64,000 bases of DNA from Luteococcus sp038433155 (GTDB taxonomy: Bacteria > Actinomycetota > Actinomycetes > Propionibacteriales > Propionibacteriaceae): assembly GCF_038433155.1 (NCBI RefSeq), contig NZ_JBCDMW010000028.1:1-64000 (forward strand), written 5' to 3'. Position numbers and translations under genes: made by a program. Shown here piece by piece: positions 1 through 9,111 of the stretch (position 1 is the stretch's first letter; each line of letters begins with the position of its first letter). The notes under the pieces are model-generated. The model was not told where the DNA came from. It ran no database searches and was given only the letters and a program-made list of their open reading frames with translations.

Positions 1-591
<591 letters not shown>

Positions 592-785
592 CTGGCCCGG
601 TGAGTTCCCCCAGAATCTGCTTGCACCGTGAGGTTGGGGTGCCGCGGCCTGACGTGCCCGGGCAAGGTCACCTGGATCCGGCTGCATCGTGAGGTTGGGG
701 TGCCGCGGCCTGACGTGCCCGGGCAAGGCCACCTGGATCCGGCTGCACCGTGGGTTGGTGTACCGCGGGCCTGGCGGCCTTCCGG

Positions 786-1733
786 CTTGCCCACCGGCAC
801 CCCAGAAGCTGCTCTCCCCATCGTCGTCGTGCATCCGGGCCTTCGCCACCCTGGGCGCGGTGGCTTACCAAACGGTCAACCACAACAAATGCGGCAGGTC
901 AGTTGTCCAAGGCGCCGGAGGGGCGCTTGGACAACTGACCTGCCGCATTTGTTGTGGAACCTCCCGGAGGCCTCCGGGCGCACCCAGGTGACCAGCCGGG
1001 TCTCGGCCTGGCCGTGGACGGCGGGCTCACGTCGAGCGTTCCCGGAAATGACCGAGGGCCGGGGAGCTGGTGCTCTCCGGCCCTGCTGGTGTGTGCAGCG
1101 TTCGCGCCCCCACGCGACCCTGCGGTGGTCCGACGCGGTGCGCGCTCCCGGGCGAACGCTCCCGGGAAGACCATGACGGGTGGCCCCGTCCAGGTGACTG
1201 ATCAATTTCGTCGTATTGACATCGAAGCCGGACCGCGCATCCCGCGAACCCCTCCGATGTCCCAATACTTTCACCAATTGCTTCAGTGCAAAAATGAAAT
1301 TGGGCCCAATGGCGCAACGCTTCAGACTCGATACAGGCAGGCTCCCCGATTTGTCCCCCGTTGAGGGGACATTCGCGGTGCGCGTCCTTCCTCCCTTGTC
1401 GCGCCGCCCTTGATTGGCGTCGCGAAATGTGGCCAAGGTCACTACGTGGCTCTGCTGGATCGCGAACGGCGAGCAATTCACCGGCTGCCGAATGGGTGCG
1501 GGAGTTGGTCGGCGAAATTTCAACGGTGGGCTCCCTTGGCGCCGGGTCTGGCTCCTTGGCGTCCGGCTGGGGCGGCGCCCGGTTCGAGTTGGCGCCCGGC
1601 TCGAGTTGGAGCGCGTCGGGGCACTGCCGCGGAGCTGGCGTCGGGAAAGCGCGGCGGGGTCTGGCGTCGGGGCAGCGCGCCCAGCAGTCTGCCCCCGCCG
1701 GAGCAGCCTGCGGGAATTGTCGGTGGCCGCCGG
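786..1733. other. Long gene-free stretch before mtr
   Basis: About 950 bp between the tandem array and the mtr promoter hold one very long inverted repeat (880-957) and no credible gene. Bases 1190-1350 are visibly richer in A+T than the surroundings. Bases 1530-1680 contain short imperfect repeats of GTTGGCGCCCGG type. Long open frames here on both strands lack recognisable protein sequence and are extensions or shadows of mtr. A decayed gene cannot be excluded. Confidence 0.5.
880..957. repeat. Very long hairpin, 36-37 bp arms
   Basis: The arms at 880-916 and 922-957 are reverse complements except for one extra G, with a 5-nt loop. The arms contain AAATGCGGCAGGTCAGTTGT. This is far longer than a usual intrinsic terminator and lacks a T tract. 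It could be a bidirectional transcription block for the ATPase gene, or a dispersed palindromic element with copies elsewhere in the genome. Confidence 0.85.
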
Positions 1734-1739
1734 TAGTTT
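1734..1739 (+). promoter_or_regulatory. Leaderless -10 element of mtr (TAGTTT)
   Basis: TAGTTT ends 7 nt before the ATG at 1747. There is no Shine-Dalgarno sequence, so the transcript probably begins at or next to the start codon. Confidence 0.5.
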
Positions 1740-1746
1740 GGTGACC

Positions 1747-3231
1747 ATGGAGCACTTCGACGTCGTCATCATCGGGTCCGGGTCCGGCAACTCGCTCATC
1801 GACGAGCGCTTCGACGGCCTGCGGGTTGCCATGGTGGAGCGGGGGGTCTACGGCGGCACCTGTCTGAACGTGGGCTGCATCCCCACCAAGATGTTCGTGC
1901 TGCCGGCCGATCACGCCGTCAGCCCGGAGCAGGCTCGCCGGATCAATGTGGACCTGCGGCTGGGCGGGGTGGACTTCCCCGCCATCCGGGACCGGGTCTT
2001 CGGCCGGATCGACCCGATCTCGGCGGGTGGCAGGCAGTGGCGCGAGCAGAGCGACAATGTGACCGTCTTCACCGGATCGGGTCGCTTTGTCGACAAGGAC
2101 GTGCTGGAGATCGCCCTGCAGGGCGAGGATGAACCGGTTCGGATCAGCGGTGACCGGTTCGTGCTGGCCGCCGGTTCCCGGGCCACCCTGTTGGACGTCC
2201 CCGGCGCCGAGGACCCCTTGGTGGCGCCGTTGGTGCACACGTCGGACACCATCATGCGGCTGCCGGAGCTGCCCCAGAGCATGATCATCCTGGGCGGCGG
2301 CTACATTGCCGCCGAGTTCGCGCATGTCTTCAGCGCCTACGGCGTCGAGGTCACCATGATCAATCGCAGCGAACGCCTGCTGCGCCGGGAGGACGACGAG
2401 GTCAGCGAGCGCTTCACCAAGATCATTTCGGGTCGGGTTGCGCTGCAACTGAACCAGCGCGTCACCCGTCTGGAAGCCACGGATGGCCAGGTGACCGTGT
2501 TCACCGAGGATCCCAACGGGATCGAGTACGACCACACGGCCGAGCTGGTGCTGGTGGCCTTCGGCCGGGTTCCCAATGCCGACGGGCTGGACCTGGACAA
2601 GGCCGGGGTGACGGTGGATGAGGATGGCTATGTGGTGGTGGACGAGCACCAGCGCACCAGCCAGCCACACATCTGGGCGCTGGGGGATGTCTGCTCCCGC
2701 GACCAGCTGAAGCACGTCGCCAATCACGAGATGCGGGTGGTGCAGGCCAACCTGCTGCACGAGATCACCGGTGAGGGGGCGGTGCTGACGGCCGACCATC
2801 GCCACGTGCCGCATGCCATCTTCACCGAGCCGCAGATCGCGTCGGTGGGCCTGACCGAGCGGGAGCTGCAACAGGCCGGTACCGCTTACCTGGCCAAGGT
2901 CCAGGCCTATGGCGACGTCGCCTACGGCTGGGCCCTGGAGGACCAACAGCACTTCGTGAAGCTGCTCAGTGATCCGCGGGCGGAGCGGCTCCTGGGGGCG
3001 CACATCATCGGCCCCCAGGCCAGCACACTGATCCAGCCGATCATCCAGGCGATGAGTTTCGGGCTGGGCATCCGGGAGATGGCCCGCGGCCAGTACTGGA
3101 TCCACCCGGCGCTGACCGAGGTGGTGGAGAATGCGCTGCTGGGTCTAGTGGAACAGGCCGACGCTCCCGCGCCCTCCGGGGAGCCGCCCCGGGAAGCCGG
3201 CGCCGGCCAGGCGGAGGGGGAGCACCAGTGA
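1747..3231 (+). CDS. mtr: Mycothione reductase
   Basis: A 494-residue flavoprotein disulfide reductase that uses NADPH to reduce mycothiol disulfide (mycothione) in the cytoplasm. The N-terminal FAD motif GSGSGNS is at 10-16. The redox-active pair is GTCLNVGCIPTK with C39 and C44. A central NAD(P) Rossmann motif (ILGGGYIAAEFAH) and the C-terminal interface His in IHPALTE are present. The frame is open far upstream (to 1414), but that part has no family similarity. The ATG at 1747, with a -10 hexamer 7 nt upstream, matches the family start. The stop overlaps the GTG start of the next gene by 4 nt, so the two are co-translated. mshD at 18 kb supports a mycothiol pathway. Confidence 0.93.
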   Translation: MEHFDVVIIGSGSGNSLIDERFDGLRVAMVERGVYGGTCLNVGCIPTKMFVLPADHAVSPEQARRINVDLRLGGVDFPAIRDRVFGRIDPISAGGRQWREQSDNVTVFTGSGRFVDKDVLEIALQGEDEPVRISGDRFVLAAGSRATLLDVPGAEDPLVAPLVHTSDTIMRLPELPQSMIILGGGYIAAEFAHVFSAYGVEVTMINRSERLLRREDDEVSERFTKIISGRVALQLNQRVTRLEATDGQVTVFTEDPNGIEYDHTAELVLVAFGRVPNADGLDLDKAGVTVDEDGYVVVDEHQRTSQPHIWALGDVCSRDQLKHVANHEMRVVQANLLHEITGEGAVLTADHRHVPHAIFTEPQIASVGLTERELQQAGTAYLAKVQAYGDVAYGWALEDQQHFVKLLSDPRAERLLGAHIIGPQASTLIQPIIQAMSFGLGIREMARGQYWIHPALTEVVENALLGLVEQADAPAPSGEPPREAGAGQAEGEHQ

Positions 3232-4436
3232 ACCGCTTCCTGCCCACGGTCACCCTGCTCGCCTGCCTGGGGCTGGCCGGTTGCGCCCAGGGTCAGCCCG
3301 AGGCTGGCTCGAGTTCGTCGGCCACCACCCCGGACCCGTCGGCCGGGGCGAGTGCGACGCAGGCCGTCAGCCCTGGCCCCAGTGCCAGCCCCGGCCAGCA
3401 GACCTGCCTTGCGATGGCGCAGTCGCTCACGCAGGAGCAGCAGATCGGCCAGTTGCTGATGGCCGGCACCACGGATGCCGAACCGGGTGATGCCCTGAAG
3501 GAGGCGGTCACCCAGAGCAAGGTGGGCTCGGTGATCTACCTGGGCACCGAGCCGCGCAGCCTGCAGGACACCGCCTGGGCCAGCTCCCAGATCCAGTCCT
3601 GGGCCACCGCGAAGCTCCCGGTGCTGTTGGCCACGGATCAGGAGGGCGGCCAGGTGCAGCGCCTGCAGGGCGCCGGCTTCGCCGAGATCCCGTCGGCCAC
3701 CAAACAGGGCAAGCTCACCGACGCACAGTTGCGCAAGCAGTGGAAGACGTGGGGCAAGCAGTTGCTGGCCGCAGGCGTGCGCTATGACCTGGCGCCCGTG
3801 GCCGACGTCGTGCCACCGGGCACGGATGCCAGCAATGCCGGGGTGGGTGCGCTGGACCGCAACTACGGCACCGACGACGCCACCGTCGCGGCCAAGTCCA
3901 CGGCCGTGGTGCAGGGGCTTTCCGACGCCGGAATCGCGTCCAGCCTGAAGCACTTCCCGGGGCTGGGCCGGGCCGCGGTGAACACCGACTTCGGTGCCGC
4001 CACCGATGACCAGACCACCCTGGACATGGTGGATTCCTTCACCGGCCCGATGCAGGCCGGCGCCAGCTCCGTGATGATCAGCTCCACCATCTACACCAAG
4101 ATCGATCCCGGGGTGCACGCGGTCTTCAGCAGCAAGATCATCAACGACGGGCTGCGGCAGAAGCTCGGCTGGCAGAAGGTGGTGGTCAGCGATGACCTGG
4201 GGGCCGCCGCGGCGGTCAAGGAGGTTCCGGTGGGCGAGCGCGGTGCCCGGTTCATCGCCGCCGGCGGTGACCTGGTGATCAATGCCGACGCGAGCTCCAT
4301 CAAGGACATGGCCGACGGCATCCGAGCCAAGGCTGCCCAGGACAAGGCCTTCGCCGACCAACTGGACGACCACGCCGCCCGGGTGCTGGCCCTCAAGGCC
4401 GAGGTTGGCCTGGTCAAGTGCACCCCGGAGGCCTGA
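3228..4436 (+). CDS. Glycoside hydrolase family 3 lipoprotein (NagZ/LpqI-like)
   Basis: A predicted surface lipoprotein of 402 residues with signal peptide and lipobox LAGC (Cys19), then an Ala/Ser/Pro/Thr-rich tether to about residue 60 and a GH3 (beta/alpha)8 domain. GH3 landmarks are ATDQEGGQVQR, KHFPGLG and VVSDDLG, which carries the expected nucleophile Asp. The Asp-His dyad that NagZ enzymes show after KHFPGHG is not seen; the sequence reads RAAVNTDFG. As far as I recall, mycobacterial LpqI-type proteins share this variant. The likely role is beta-N-acetylglucosaminidase in cell-wall turnover. The start is GTG, overlapping mtr by 4 nt. Pairing of a wall hydrolase with mycothione reductase is not functionally obvious. 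Confidence 0.85.
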   Translation: MNRFLPTVTLLACLGLAGCAQGQPEAGSSSSATTPDPSAGASATQAVSPGPSASPGQQTCLAMAQSLTQEQQIGQLLMAGTTDAEPGDALKEAVTQSKVGSVIYLGTEPRSLQDTAWASSQIQSWATAKLPVLLATDQEGGQVQRLQGAGFAEIPSATKQGKLTDAQLRKQWKTWGKQLLAAGVRYDLAPVADVVPPGTDASNAGVGALDRNYGTDDATVAAKSTAVVQGLSDAGIASSLKHFPGLGRAAVNTDFGAATDDQTTLDMVDSFTGPMQAGASSVMISSTIYTKIDPGVHAVFSSKIINDGLRQKLGWQKVVVSDDLGAAAAVKEVPVGERGARFIAAGGDLVINADASSIKDMADGIRAKAAQDKAFADQLDDHAARVLALKAEVGLVKCTPEA

Positions 4437-4477
4437 CCGTCAGGGCCTGACCCAACCCCGGTGGCCAAGCCAGACCC

Positions 4478-4545
4478 AACCCCGACGGCCGAGCTTGTCG
4501 AGGCCCCTGAGCGTCGCACTCCACACCCCTCGACAGGCCCGGGGG
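4478..4545. repeat. Dispersed GAGCTTGTCGAGG / CCTCGACAGGC inverted motif
   Basis: CCGAGCTTGTCGAGGCC and CCCCTCGACAGGCCCGG form a loose palindrome after two tandem CCCAACCCCG units. Related text recurs near 9080-9105, 10176-10205 and 54990-55165, always between genes. A fragment GAGGAGACGCGAGC at 4575-4588 matches the core of the separate 108-bp element. Confidence 0.6.
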
Positions 4546-4697
4546 CCGTGGGTGCGTGGGTGCCATCGTCACTGAGGAGGAGACGCGAGCCCACCGGCCG
4601 CCCCATTCGGCCACCCCGAGACCATTGAGCCTCACCGACCCGTCTGGGATAACCTCAGTGGGTACGTCGCAAGACGATTCCAGACGAGCTTGAGGAC

Positions 4698-7628
4698 ATG
4701 ATGAACGAGCCGCAGTACCGCTACACCGCCGAGCTGGCCGACCAGATCGAGCTGGCCTGGCAGGACCGTTGGGAGACCGACGGCACCTTCCACGCCCCCA
4801 ATCCCGCCGGCCCGTGGGCCGAGCCGGAGAAGGTGGCCGGCCGGGAGAAGATGCTGGTGCTGGACATGTTCCCCTACCCGTCGGGCTCGGGTCTGCACGT
4901 CGGACACCCGCTGGGCTACATCGCCACCGACGTCTTCGCCCGCTACCAGCGGATGCTGGGCAAGAATGTGCTGCACGCCATGGGCTACGACGCCTTCGGC
5001 CTGCCCGCGGAGCAGTACGCGGTGCAGACGGGCACCCACCCGCGCACCACCACCGAGGCCAACATCGTCACCTACAAGCGGCAGTTGCGACGGCTGGGCC
5101 TGGCGCACGATGACCGGCGCAGCATCGAGACCATCGACCCGGGCTACTACAAGTGGACCCAGTGGATCTTCTCCCAGATCTTCAACGCCTGGTACGACGC
5201 CGAGGCGGTGCGCGAGGACGGCGGGCTGGGCAAGGCCCGTCCCATCTCCGAGCTGGTCGACGAGCTGGGCTCGGGCGCCCGCGAGCTGACCGGTGAGTTC
5301 GCCGGCAAGCAGTGGGCCGAGCTGGACGCCAAGCAGCAGGCCGACTACCTGGACGGCTTCCGGCTGGCCTATGCCGACGAGGCTCCGGTGAACTGGGCCC
5401 CCGGCCTGGGCACCGTGCTGGCCAACGAGGAGGTCACCAATGAGGGCCGCTCCGAGCGCGGCAACTTCCCCGTCTTCAAGGCCAACCTGCGCCAGTGGAA
5501 GATGCGGATCACCGCCTATGCGGACCGGCTGGCGTCGGATCTGGACCGCGTGGAGTGGCCGGAGAACATCAAGGCGCTGCAGCGCAACTGGATCGGCAAG
5601 TCCCACGGTGCGCGGGTGCACTTCACCGGCCCGAACGGGGAGGACCTGGAGGTCTTCACCACCCGCCCGGACACCCTGTTCGGGGCCACCTTCATGGTGC
5701 TGGCGCCGGAGCACCCGGCCGTCGCCTCGCTGGTGGGTGAGGGCACCAGCTGGCCCGAGGGCACCCGCGCCGCCTGGACCGGTGGCGCCGGCTCCCCGCA
5801 GCAGGCCGTCGCGGACTACCAGCGTGAGGCCGGCCGCAAGTCCGACGTCGAGCGCCAGATGGATGACAAGACCAAGACCGGTGTCTTCACCGGCGCCTGG
5901 GCCACCAACCCCGTCAATGGCGCGCAGGTGCCGATCTTCATCGCCGACTACGTGCTGATGGGCTACGGGACCGGCGCGATCATGGCCGTCCCGTCGGGTG
6001 ACCAGCGCGACTTCGAGTTCGCCCAGGCCTTCGACCTGGACATCATTGACGTGATCAGCCCCGTCGACGGCGACGGCAAGGCGCAGGCCGGTTGGCCGGG
6101 CACCGTAGCCGAGGGCAAGGCCTTCACCGGGGAAGGTGTGCTGATCAACTCCGCCGCCGACGGGCTGGACCTCAACGGCCTGACGGTGAGCGAGTCCAAG
6201 GCCGCCATGATCGCCCATCTGGAGGCCCAGGGAGTGGGCACCGGCACCATCAACTACCGGATGCGGGACTGGTTGTTCAGCCGGCAGCGCTACTGGGGCG
6301 AGCCCTTCCCGATCGTCTACGACGAGCAGGGCGTCGCCCACAGCCTGCCCGAGAGCATGCTGCCCCTGGAACTGCCGGCGGTGGACGACTATTCGCCGCG
6401 CACCTTCGACCCCGATGACCGGGACTCCCGGCCCGAGGCGCCGCTGGCCCGCGCCACCGAGTGGGTCAACGTCACCCTGGACCTGGGCGACGGCCCGAAG
6501 CAGTATCGCCGGGAGACCAACACCATGCCCAACTGGGCGGGTTCCTGCTGGTACTACCTGCGCTACCTGGACCCGGCCAATGACCAGGCCCTGGTGGATC
6601 CGGGCGTCGAGCAGTACTGGATGGGCAAGCAGGCCGCCGCAGTGGCCGGTGCTCCCGAGGGCACCCAGGACCCGGGCGGCGTGGACCTGTACGTCGGCGG
6701 CGCCGAGCATGCCGTGCTGCACCTGCTGTACGCCCGCTTCTGGCACAAGGTGCTGTTCGACCTGGGGCATGTCAGCTCCGAGGAGCCCTTCCGCAAGTAC
6801 TTCGCGCAGGGCATGATCCAGGCCTATGCCTACACCGACCACCGTGGCCAGTACGTGCCGGCCGCCGAGATCGTGGAGAAGGGGGAGGGCAAGGACGTCA
6901 CCTACTGGTATCAGGATGATCAGGTCAACCGGGAGTACGGCAAGATCGGCAAGAGCCTGAAGAACACCGTCAGCCCCGACGAGATGTATGCCGCCTATGG
7001 TGCCGACACCTTCCGGGTCTACGAGATGAGCATGGGTCCGCTGGAGCTGGGCCGGCCGTGGGACACCCGCGCCGTCGTCGGCTCGCAGCGTTTCCTGCAG
7101 CGGCTGTGGCGCAACATCGTCGACGAGCAGACCGGCGAGCTCGTCGTCGTGGACGCGGCCCTGGACGGCCAGACGGCCAAGGCGATGCACAAGACCATCG
7201 ACGCGGTCCGCAAGGACTACCAGACCCTGGGCTTCAACACGGCGATCGCCCGGCTGATCGAGTTCAACAACGCCCTCACCAAGCTGGATGCGGTGCCCCG
7301 CGAGGCCGCGGAGGCGCTGGTGCTGATGGTGGCCCCGGTGGCCCCGCACATCGCCGAGGAGCTGTGGCGTCGGCTGGGCCATGACCAGACCATCGCCTAC
7401 CAGGACTTCCCGGTGGCCGACGAGTCGCAGCTGACCGACGATCAGGTGACCTGCGTACTGCAGATCAAGGGCAAGGTGCGCGCCACCCTGGAGGTCTCCG
7501 CCGAGATCTCCGAGGAGGAGTTGAAGGCCCTGGCCCTGGCCCACCCCAAAGCGGTGGCCGCCACGGAGAACGGGGTGCGCACCGTGATTGTGCGGGCACC
7601 CAAGCTGGTCAACATCGTGCCCGCCTGA
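4698..7628 (+). CDS. leuS: Leucine--tRNA ligase
   Basis: A class I aminoacyl-tRNA synthetase of 976 residues that charges tRNA-Leu. The HIGH-type motif is HVGH at 67-70, within FPYPSGSGLHVGH. The KMSKS-type motif is KIGKS at 749-753. An editing (CP1) domain with TTRPDTLFGATF lies between, and a C-terminal anticodon-binding and extension region follows. Two ATGs are adjacent (4698 and 4701). GAGGA at 4692-4696 is too close to the first, so 4701 may be used. No T-box leader motif was seen upstream. A perfect 19-bp hairpin follows the stop. Confidence 0.97.
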   Translation: MMNEPQYRYTAELADQIELAWQDRWETDGTFHAPNPAGPWAEPEKVAGREKMLVLDMFPYPSGSGLHVGHPLGYIATDVFARYQRMLGKNVLHAMGYDAFGLPAEQYAVQTGTHPRTTTEANIVTYKRQLRRLGLAHDDRRSIETIDPGYYKWTQWIFSQIFNAWYDAEAVREDGGLGKARPISELVDELGSGARELTGEFAGKQWAELDAKQQADYLDGFRLAYADEAPVNWAPGLGTVLANEEVTNEGRSERGNFPVFKANLRQWKMRITAYADRLASDLDRVEWPENIKALQRNWIGKSHGARVHFTGPNGEDLEVFTTRPDTLFGATFMVLAPEHPAVASLVGEGTSWPEGTRAAWTGGAGSPQQAVADYQREAGRKSDVERQMDDKTKTGVFTGAWATNPVNGAQVPIFIADYVLMGYGTGAIMAVPSGDQRDFEFAQAFDLDIIDVISPVDGDGKAQAGWPGTVAEGKAFTGEGVLINSAADGLDLNGLTVSESKAAMIAHLEAQGVGTGTINYRMRDWLFSRQRYWGEPFPIVYDEQGVAHSLPESMLPLELPAVDDYSPRTFDPDDRDSRPEAPLARATEWVNVTLDLGDGPKQYRRETNTMPNWAGSCWYYLRYLDPANDQALVDPGVEQYWMGKQAAAVAGAPEGTQDPGGVDLYVGGAEHAVLHLLYARFWHKVLFDLGHVSSEEPFRKYFAQGMIQAYAYTDHRGQYVPAAEIVEKGEGKDVTYWYQDDQVNREYGKIGKSLKNTVSPDEMYAAYGADTFRVYEMSMGPLELGRPWDTRAVVGSQRFLQRLWRNIVDEQTGELVVVDAALDGQTAKAMHKTIDAVRKDYQTLGFNTAIARLIEFNNALTKLDAVPREAAEALVLMVAPVAPHIAEELWRRLGHDQTIAYQDFPVADESQLTDDQVTCVLQIKGKVRATLEVSAEISEEELKALALAHPKAVAATENGVRTVIVRAPKLVNIVPA

Positions 7629-7665
7629 CCCGGGAGACGCCCGGCCCGACGGGCCCCGAGCTGCC

Positions 7666-7708
7666 ATGAGACCGATTCGATTCGCCCCACGAATCGAATC
7701 GGTCTCAT
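7666..7708 (+). terminator. Hairpin terminator after leuS
   Basis: ATGAGACCGATTCGATTCG (7666-7684) pairs perfectly with 7690-7708 around the loop CCCCA. There is no long T run, as is common in high-G+C actinobacteria. Confidence 0.75.
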
Positions 7709-7756
7709 CGTGATTGGGGAGCCGCACCGCGACCACCGCAACTTGTCGCGGCCCGA

Positions 7757-7762
7757 TAGCCT
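7757..7762 (+). promoter_or_regulatory. Leaderless -10 element of luxS (TAGCCT)
   Basis: TAGCCT is followed by 6 nt and the ATG at 7769. No ribosome binding site is visible. Confidence 0.5.
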
Positions 7763-7768
7763 TGCTGC

Positions 7769-8227
7769 ATGCCGATGAATGTCGAGAGCTTCAACCTGGA
7801 CCACACCCTGGTGGCCGCCCCCTACCTGCGCGTCGCGGACCGCAAGGTGCTGCCGCAGGGTGATGTGCTGACCAAGTACGACGTGCGCTTCTGCCAGCCG
7901 AACCGGGAGCACCTGGAGATGCCGGTGATCCACTCGCTGGAGCACACCATGGCGGAGAACTTCCGCAACCATGCCGATTACATCGTCGACTTCTCCCCGA
8001 TGGGCTGCCAGACCGGGTTCTACCTGATCGTGGCCGGCGACCACGAGCAGGCCGAGATCGAGGAACTCGTCGCGGCCACCCTGAACGACGTGCTGCAGGC
8101 CACCGAGGTGCCCGCCGCCAATGAGGTGCAGTGCGGATGGGGCGCCAACCACACCCTGGCGGGCGCCCAGGCCGCGGCCCGGGCGATGCTGGACCGGCGC
8201 GCCGAGTGGTCCCAGGTGATGGCATGA
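7769..8227 (+). CDS. luxS: S-ribosylhomocysteine lyase (LuxS)
   Basis: A 152-residue metalloenzyme that splits S-ribosylhomocysteine to homocysteine and DPD, the precursor of autoinducer-2. Metal ligands are visible as H55 and H59 in HSLEH and C122 in VQCGWG. E58 and C80 (MGCQTGFY) are the catalytic residues. Length is normal. Its stop overlaps the ATG of mtnN (ATGA), so the two steps of S-adenosylhomocysteine breakdown are translationally coupled. Whether AI-2 is used as a signal cannot be told from sequence; no Lsr-type receptor gene lies nearby. Confidence 0.96.
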   Translation: MPMNVESFNLDHTLVAAPYLRVADRKVLPQGDVLTKYDVRFCQPNREHLEMPVIHSLEHTMAENFRNHADYIVDFSPMGCQTGFYLIVAGDHEQAEIEELVAATLNDVLQATEVPAANEVQCGWGANHTLAGAQAAARAMLDRRAEWSQVMA

Positions 8228-8910
8228 GCGACGTGCTGCTGCTGGCCGCGATGGCCGAGGAGACCCGGCCGGTGCTGCACGGCCGGGAGGCCACCGAGCT
8301 GAACGTCCGGCGCGGCCGGGCCTGGCGGCTGGAATCCGACGGCCTGGTGGTGACCGTGGTCACCTGCGGGATCGGCCTGGTGAACTCCGCCGCCGCCACC
8401 GCGCTGGCCATCGAGACCTACCAGCCGAAGTACGTGATCTCGCTCGGTTCGGCCGGTGGGCTCGGCGTCGACGTCCGGGTGGGCGACATCATCGTCGGCG
8501 ATTCCTACCGCTATGCCGACGCCGATTCCCGGATCTTCGGCTACGAGCTGGGTCAGATCCCCACCATGCCCAGGACCTATCCGGGCGACCCGGGGTTGTT
8601 GGGCCTGGTCCGCGCCGACGGCAGTGACGCGACGGTGCACGTCGGTGAGATCGTCAGTGGCAACTCCTTCGTCGCAGGGGAGCTCGCGCCGGTGGTGCGG
8701 GAACGCTTCCCCGAAGCGCTGGCGGCGGACATGGAGTCGACGGCGATCGCCCAGGTGGCGTGGGGCGCCAAGGTGCCCTTCCTGTGCGTGCGCTCGATCA
8801 GCGACCTGTGCACCCCGAATGCCGACGACGAGTTCAAGGGGAACATCGACGACGTGGCCCAGCGCTCCGCCGACGCCGTCTGGCGCCTGATCGCCCGCCT
8901 GCCCCGGTAG
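8224..8910 (+). CDS. mtnN: 5'-methylthioadenosine/S-adenosylhomocysteine nucleosidase
   Basis: A 228-residue Pfs/MTAN family nucleosidase that removes adenine from S-adenosylhomocysteine, supplying the substrate of LuxS, and from methylthioadenosine. The N-terminal AMAEETRPV carries the general acid Glu. GSAGGL, ADMEST and RSISD (catalytic Asp) are all present. The ATG at 8224 overlaps the luxS stop; the longer open frame upstream lies within luxS. With luxS it completes recycling of the activated methyl cycle. Confidence 0.93.
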   Translation: MSDVLLLAAMAEETRPVLHGREATELNVRRGRAWRLESDGLVVTVVTCGIGLVNSAAATALAIETYQPKYVISLGSAGGLGVDVRVGDIIVGDSYRYADADSRIFGYELGQIPTMPRTYPGDPGLLGLVRADGSDATVHVGEIVSGNSFVAGELAPVVRERFPEALAADMESTAIAQVAWGAKVPFLCVRSISDLCTPNADDEFKGNIDDVAQRSADAVWRLIARLPR

Positions 8911-8936
8911 GTCAGCCCGGCCACTGTCGCACGGTC

Positions 8937-9044
8937 GGCTGGTCGTCGGGCCGGCAGCCTCTGGCGCTGCGTCTCGTCGACACTCGCTCGCTCGCGTCTC
9001 CTCGCGGAACCGCGCTGCGAGGCCCCCGGACCCGACGACCAGCC
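8937..9044 (-). repeat. MITE-like dispersed element, copy A (with terminal inverted repeats)
   Basis: The 108-bp unit is bounded by GGCTGGTCGTCGGGCCGG (8937-8954) and its near-perfect reverse complement (9026-9044). The core GCGCGGTTCCGCGAGGAGAC is read on the minus strand here. Copies B (10051-10156) and C (41131-41234) share the core and most of the rest on the plus strand. It carries no gene and lies between the convergent mtnN and sucrase/ferredoxin-like genes. Confidence 0.8.
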
Positions 9045-9111
9045 TCACCACGATCTCCGAGTTTGTCGCAACCGCGGTGGCCGAGCTGGTCGAGGCCTCC
9101 GGCAGTCCGGC

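Noticed and set aside
600..790. CRISPR array
   Set aside because: The 61-bp units are contiguous, without unique spacers, and no cas genes are present.
1414..1746. 111-codon N-terminal extension of mtr
   Set aside because: Text has no similarity to reductases; the FAD motif begins right after the ATG at 1747, which also has a promoter at the right distance.
4640..4697. T-box or leucine leader before leuS
   Set aside because: No T-box core sequence or leucine-codon peptide is visible in the short leader.
4632..7736. Open frame of 1034 codons on the minus strand
   Set aside because: Antisense shadow of leuS.
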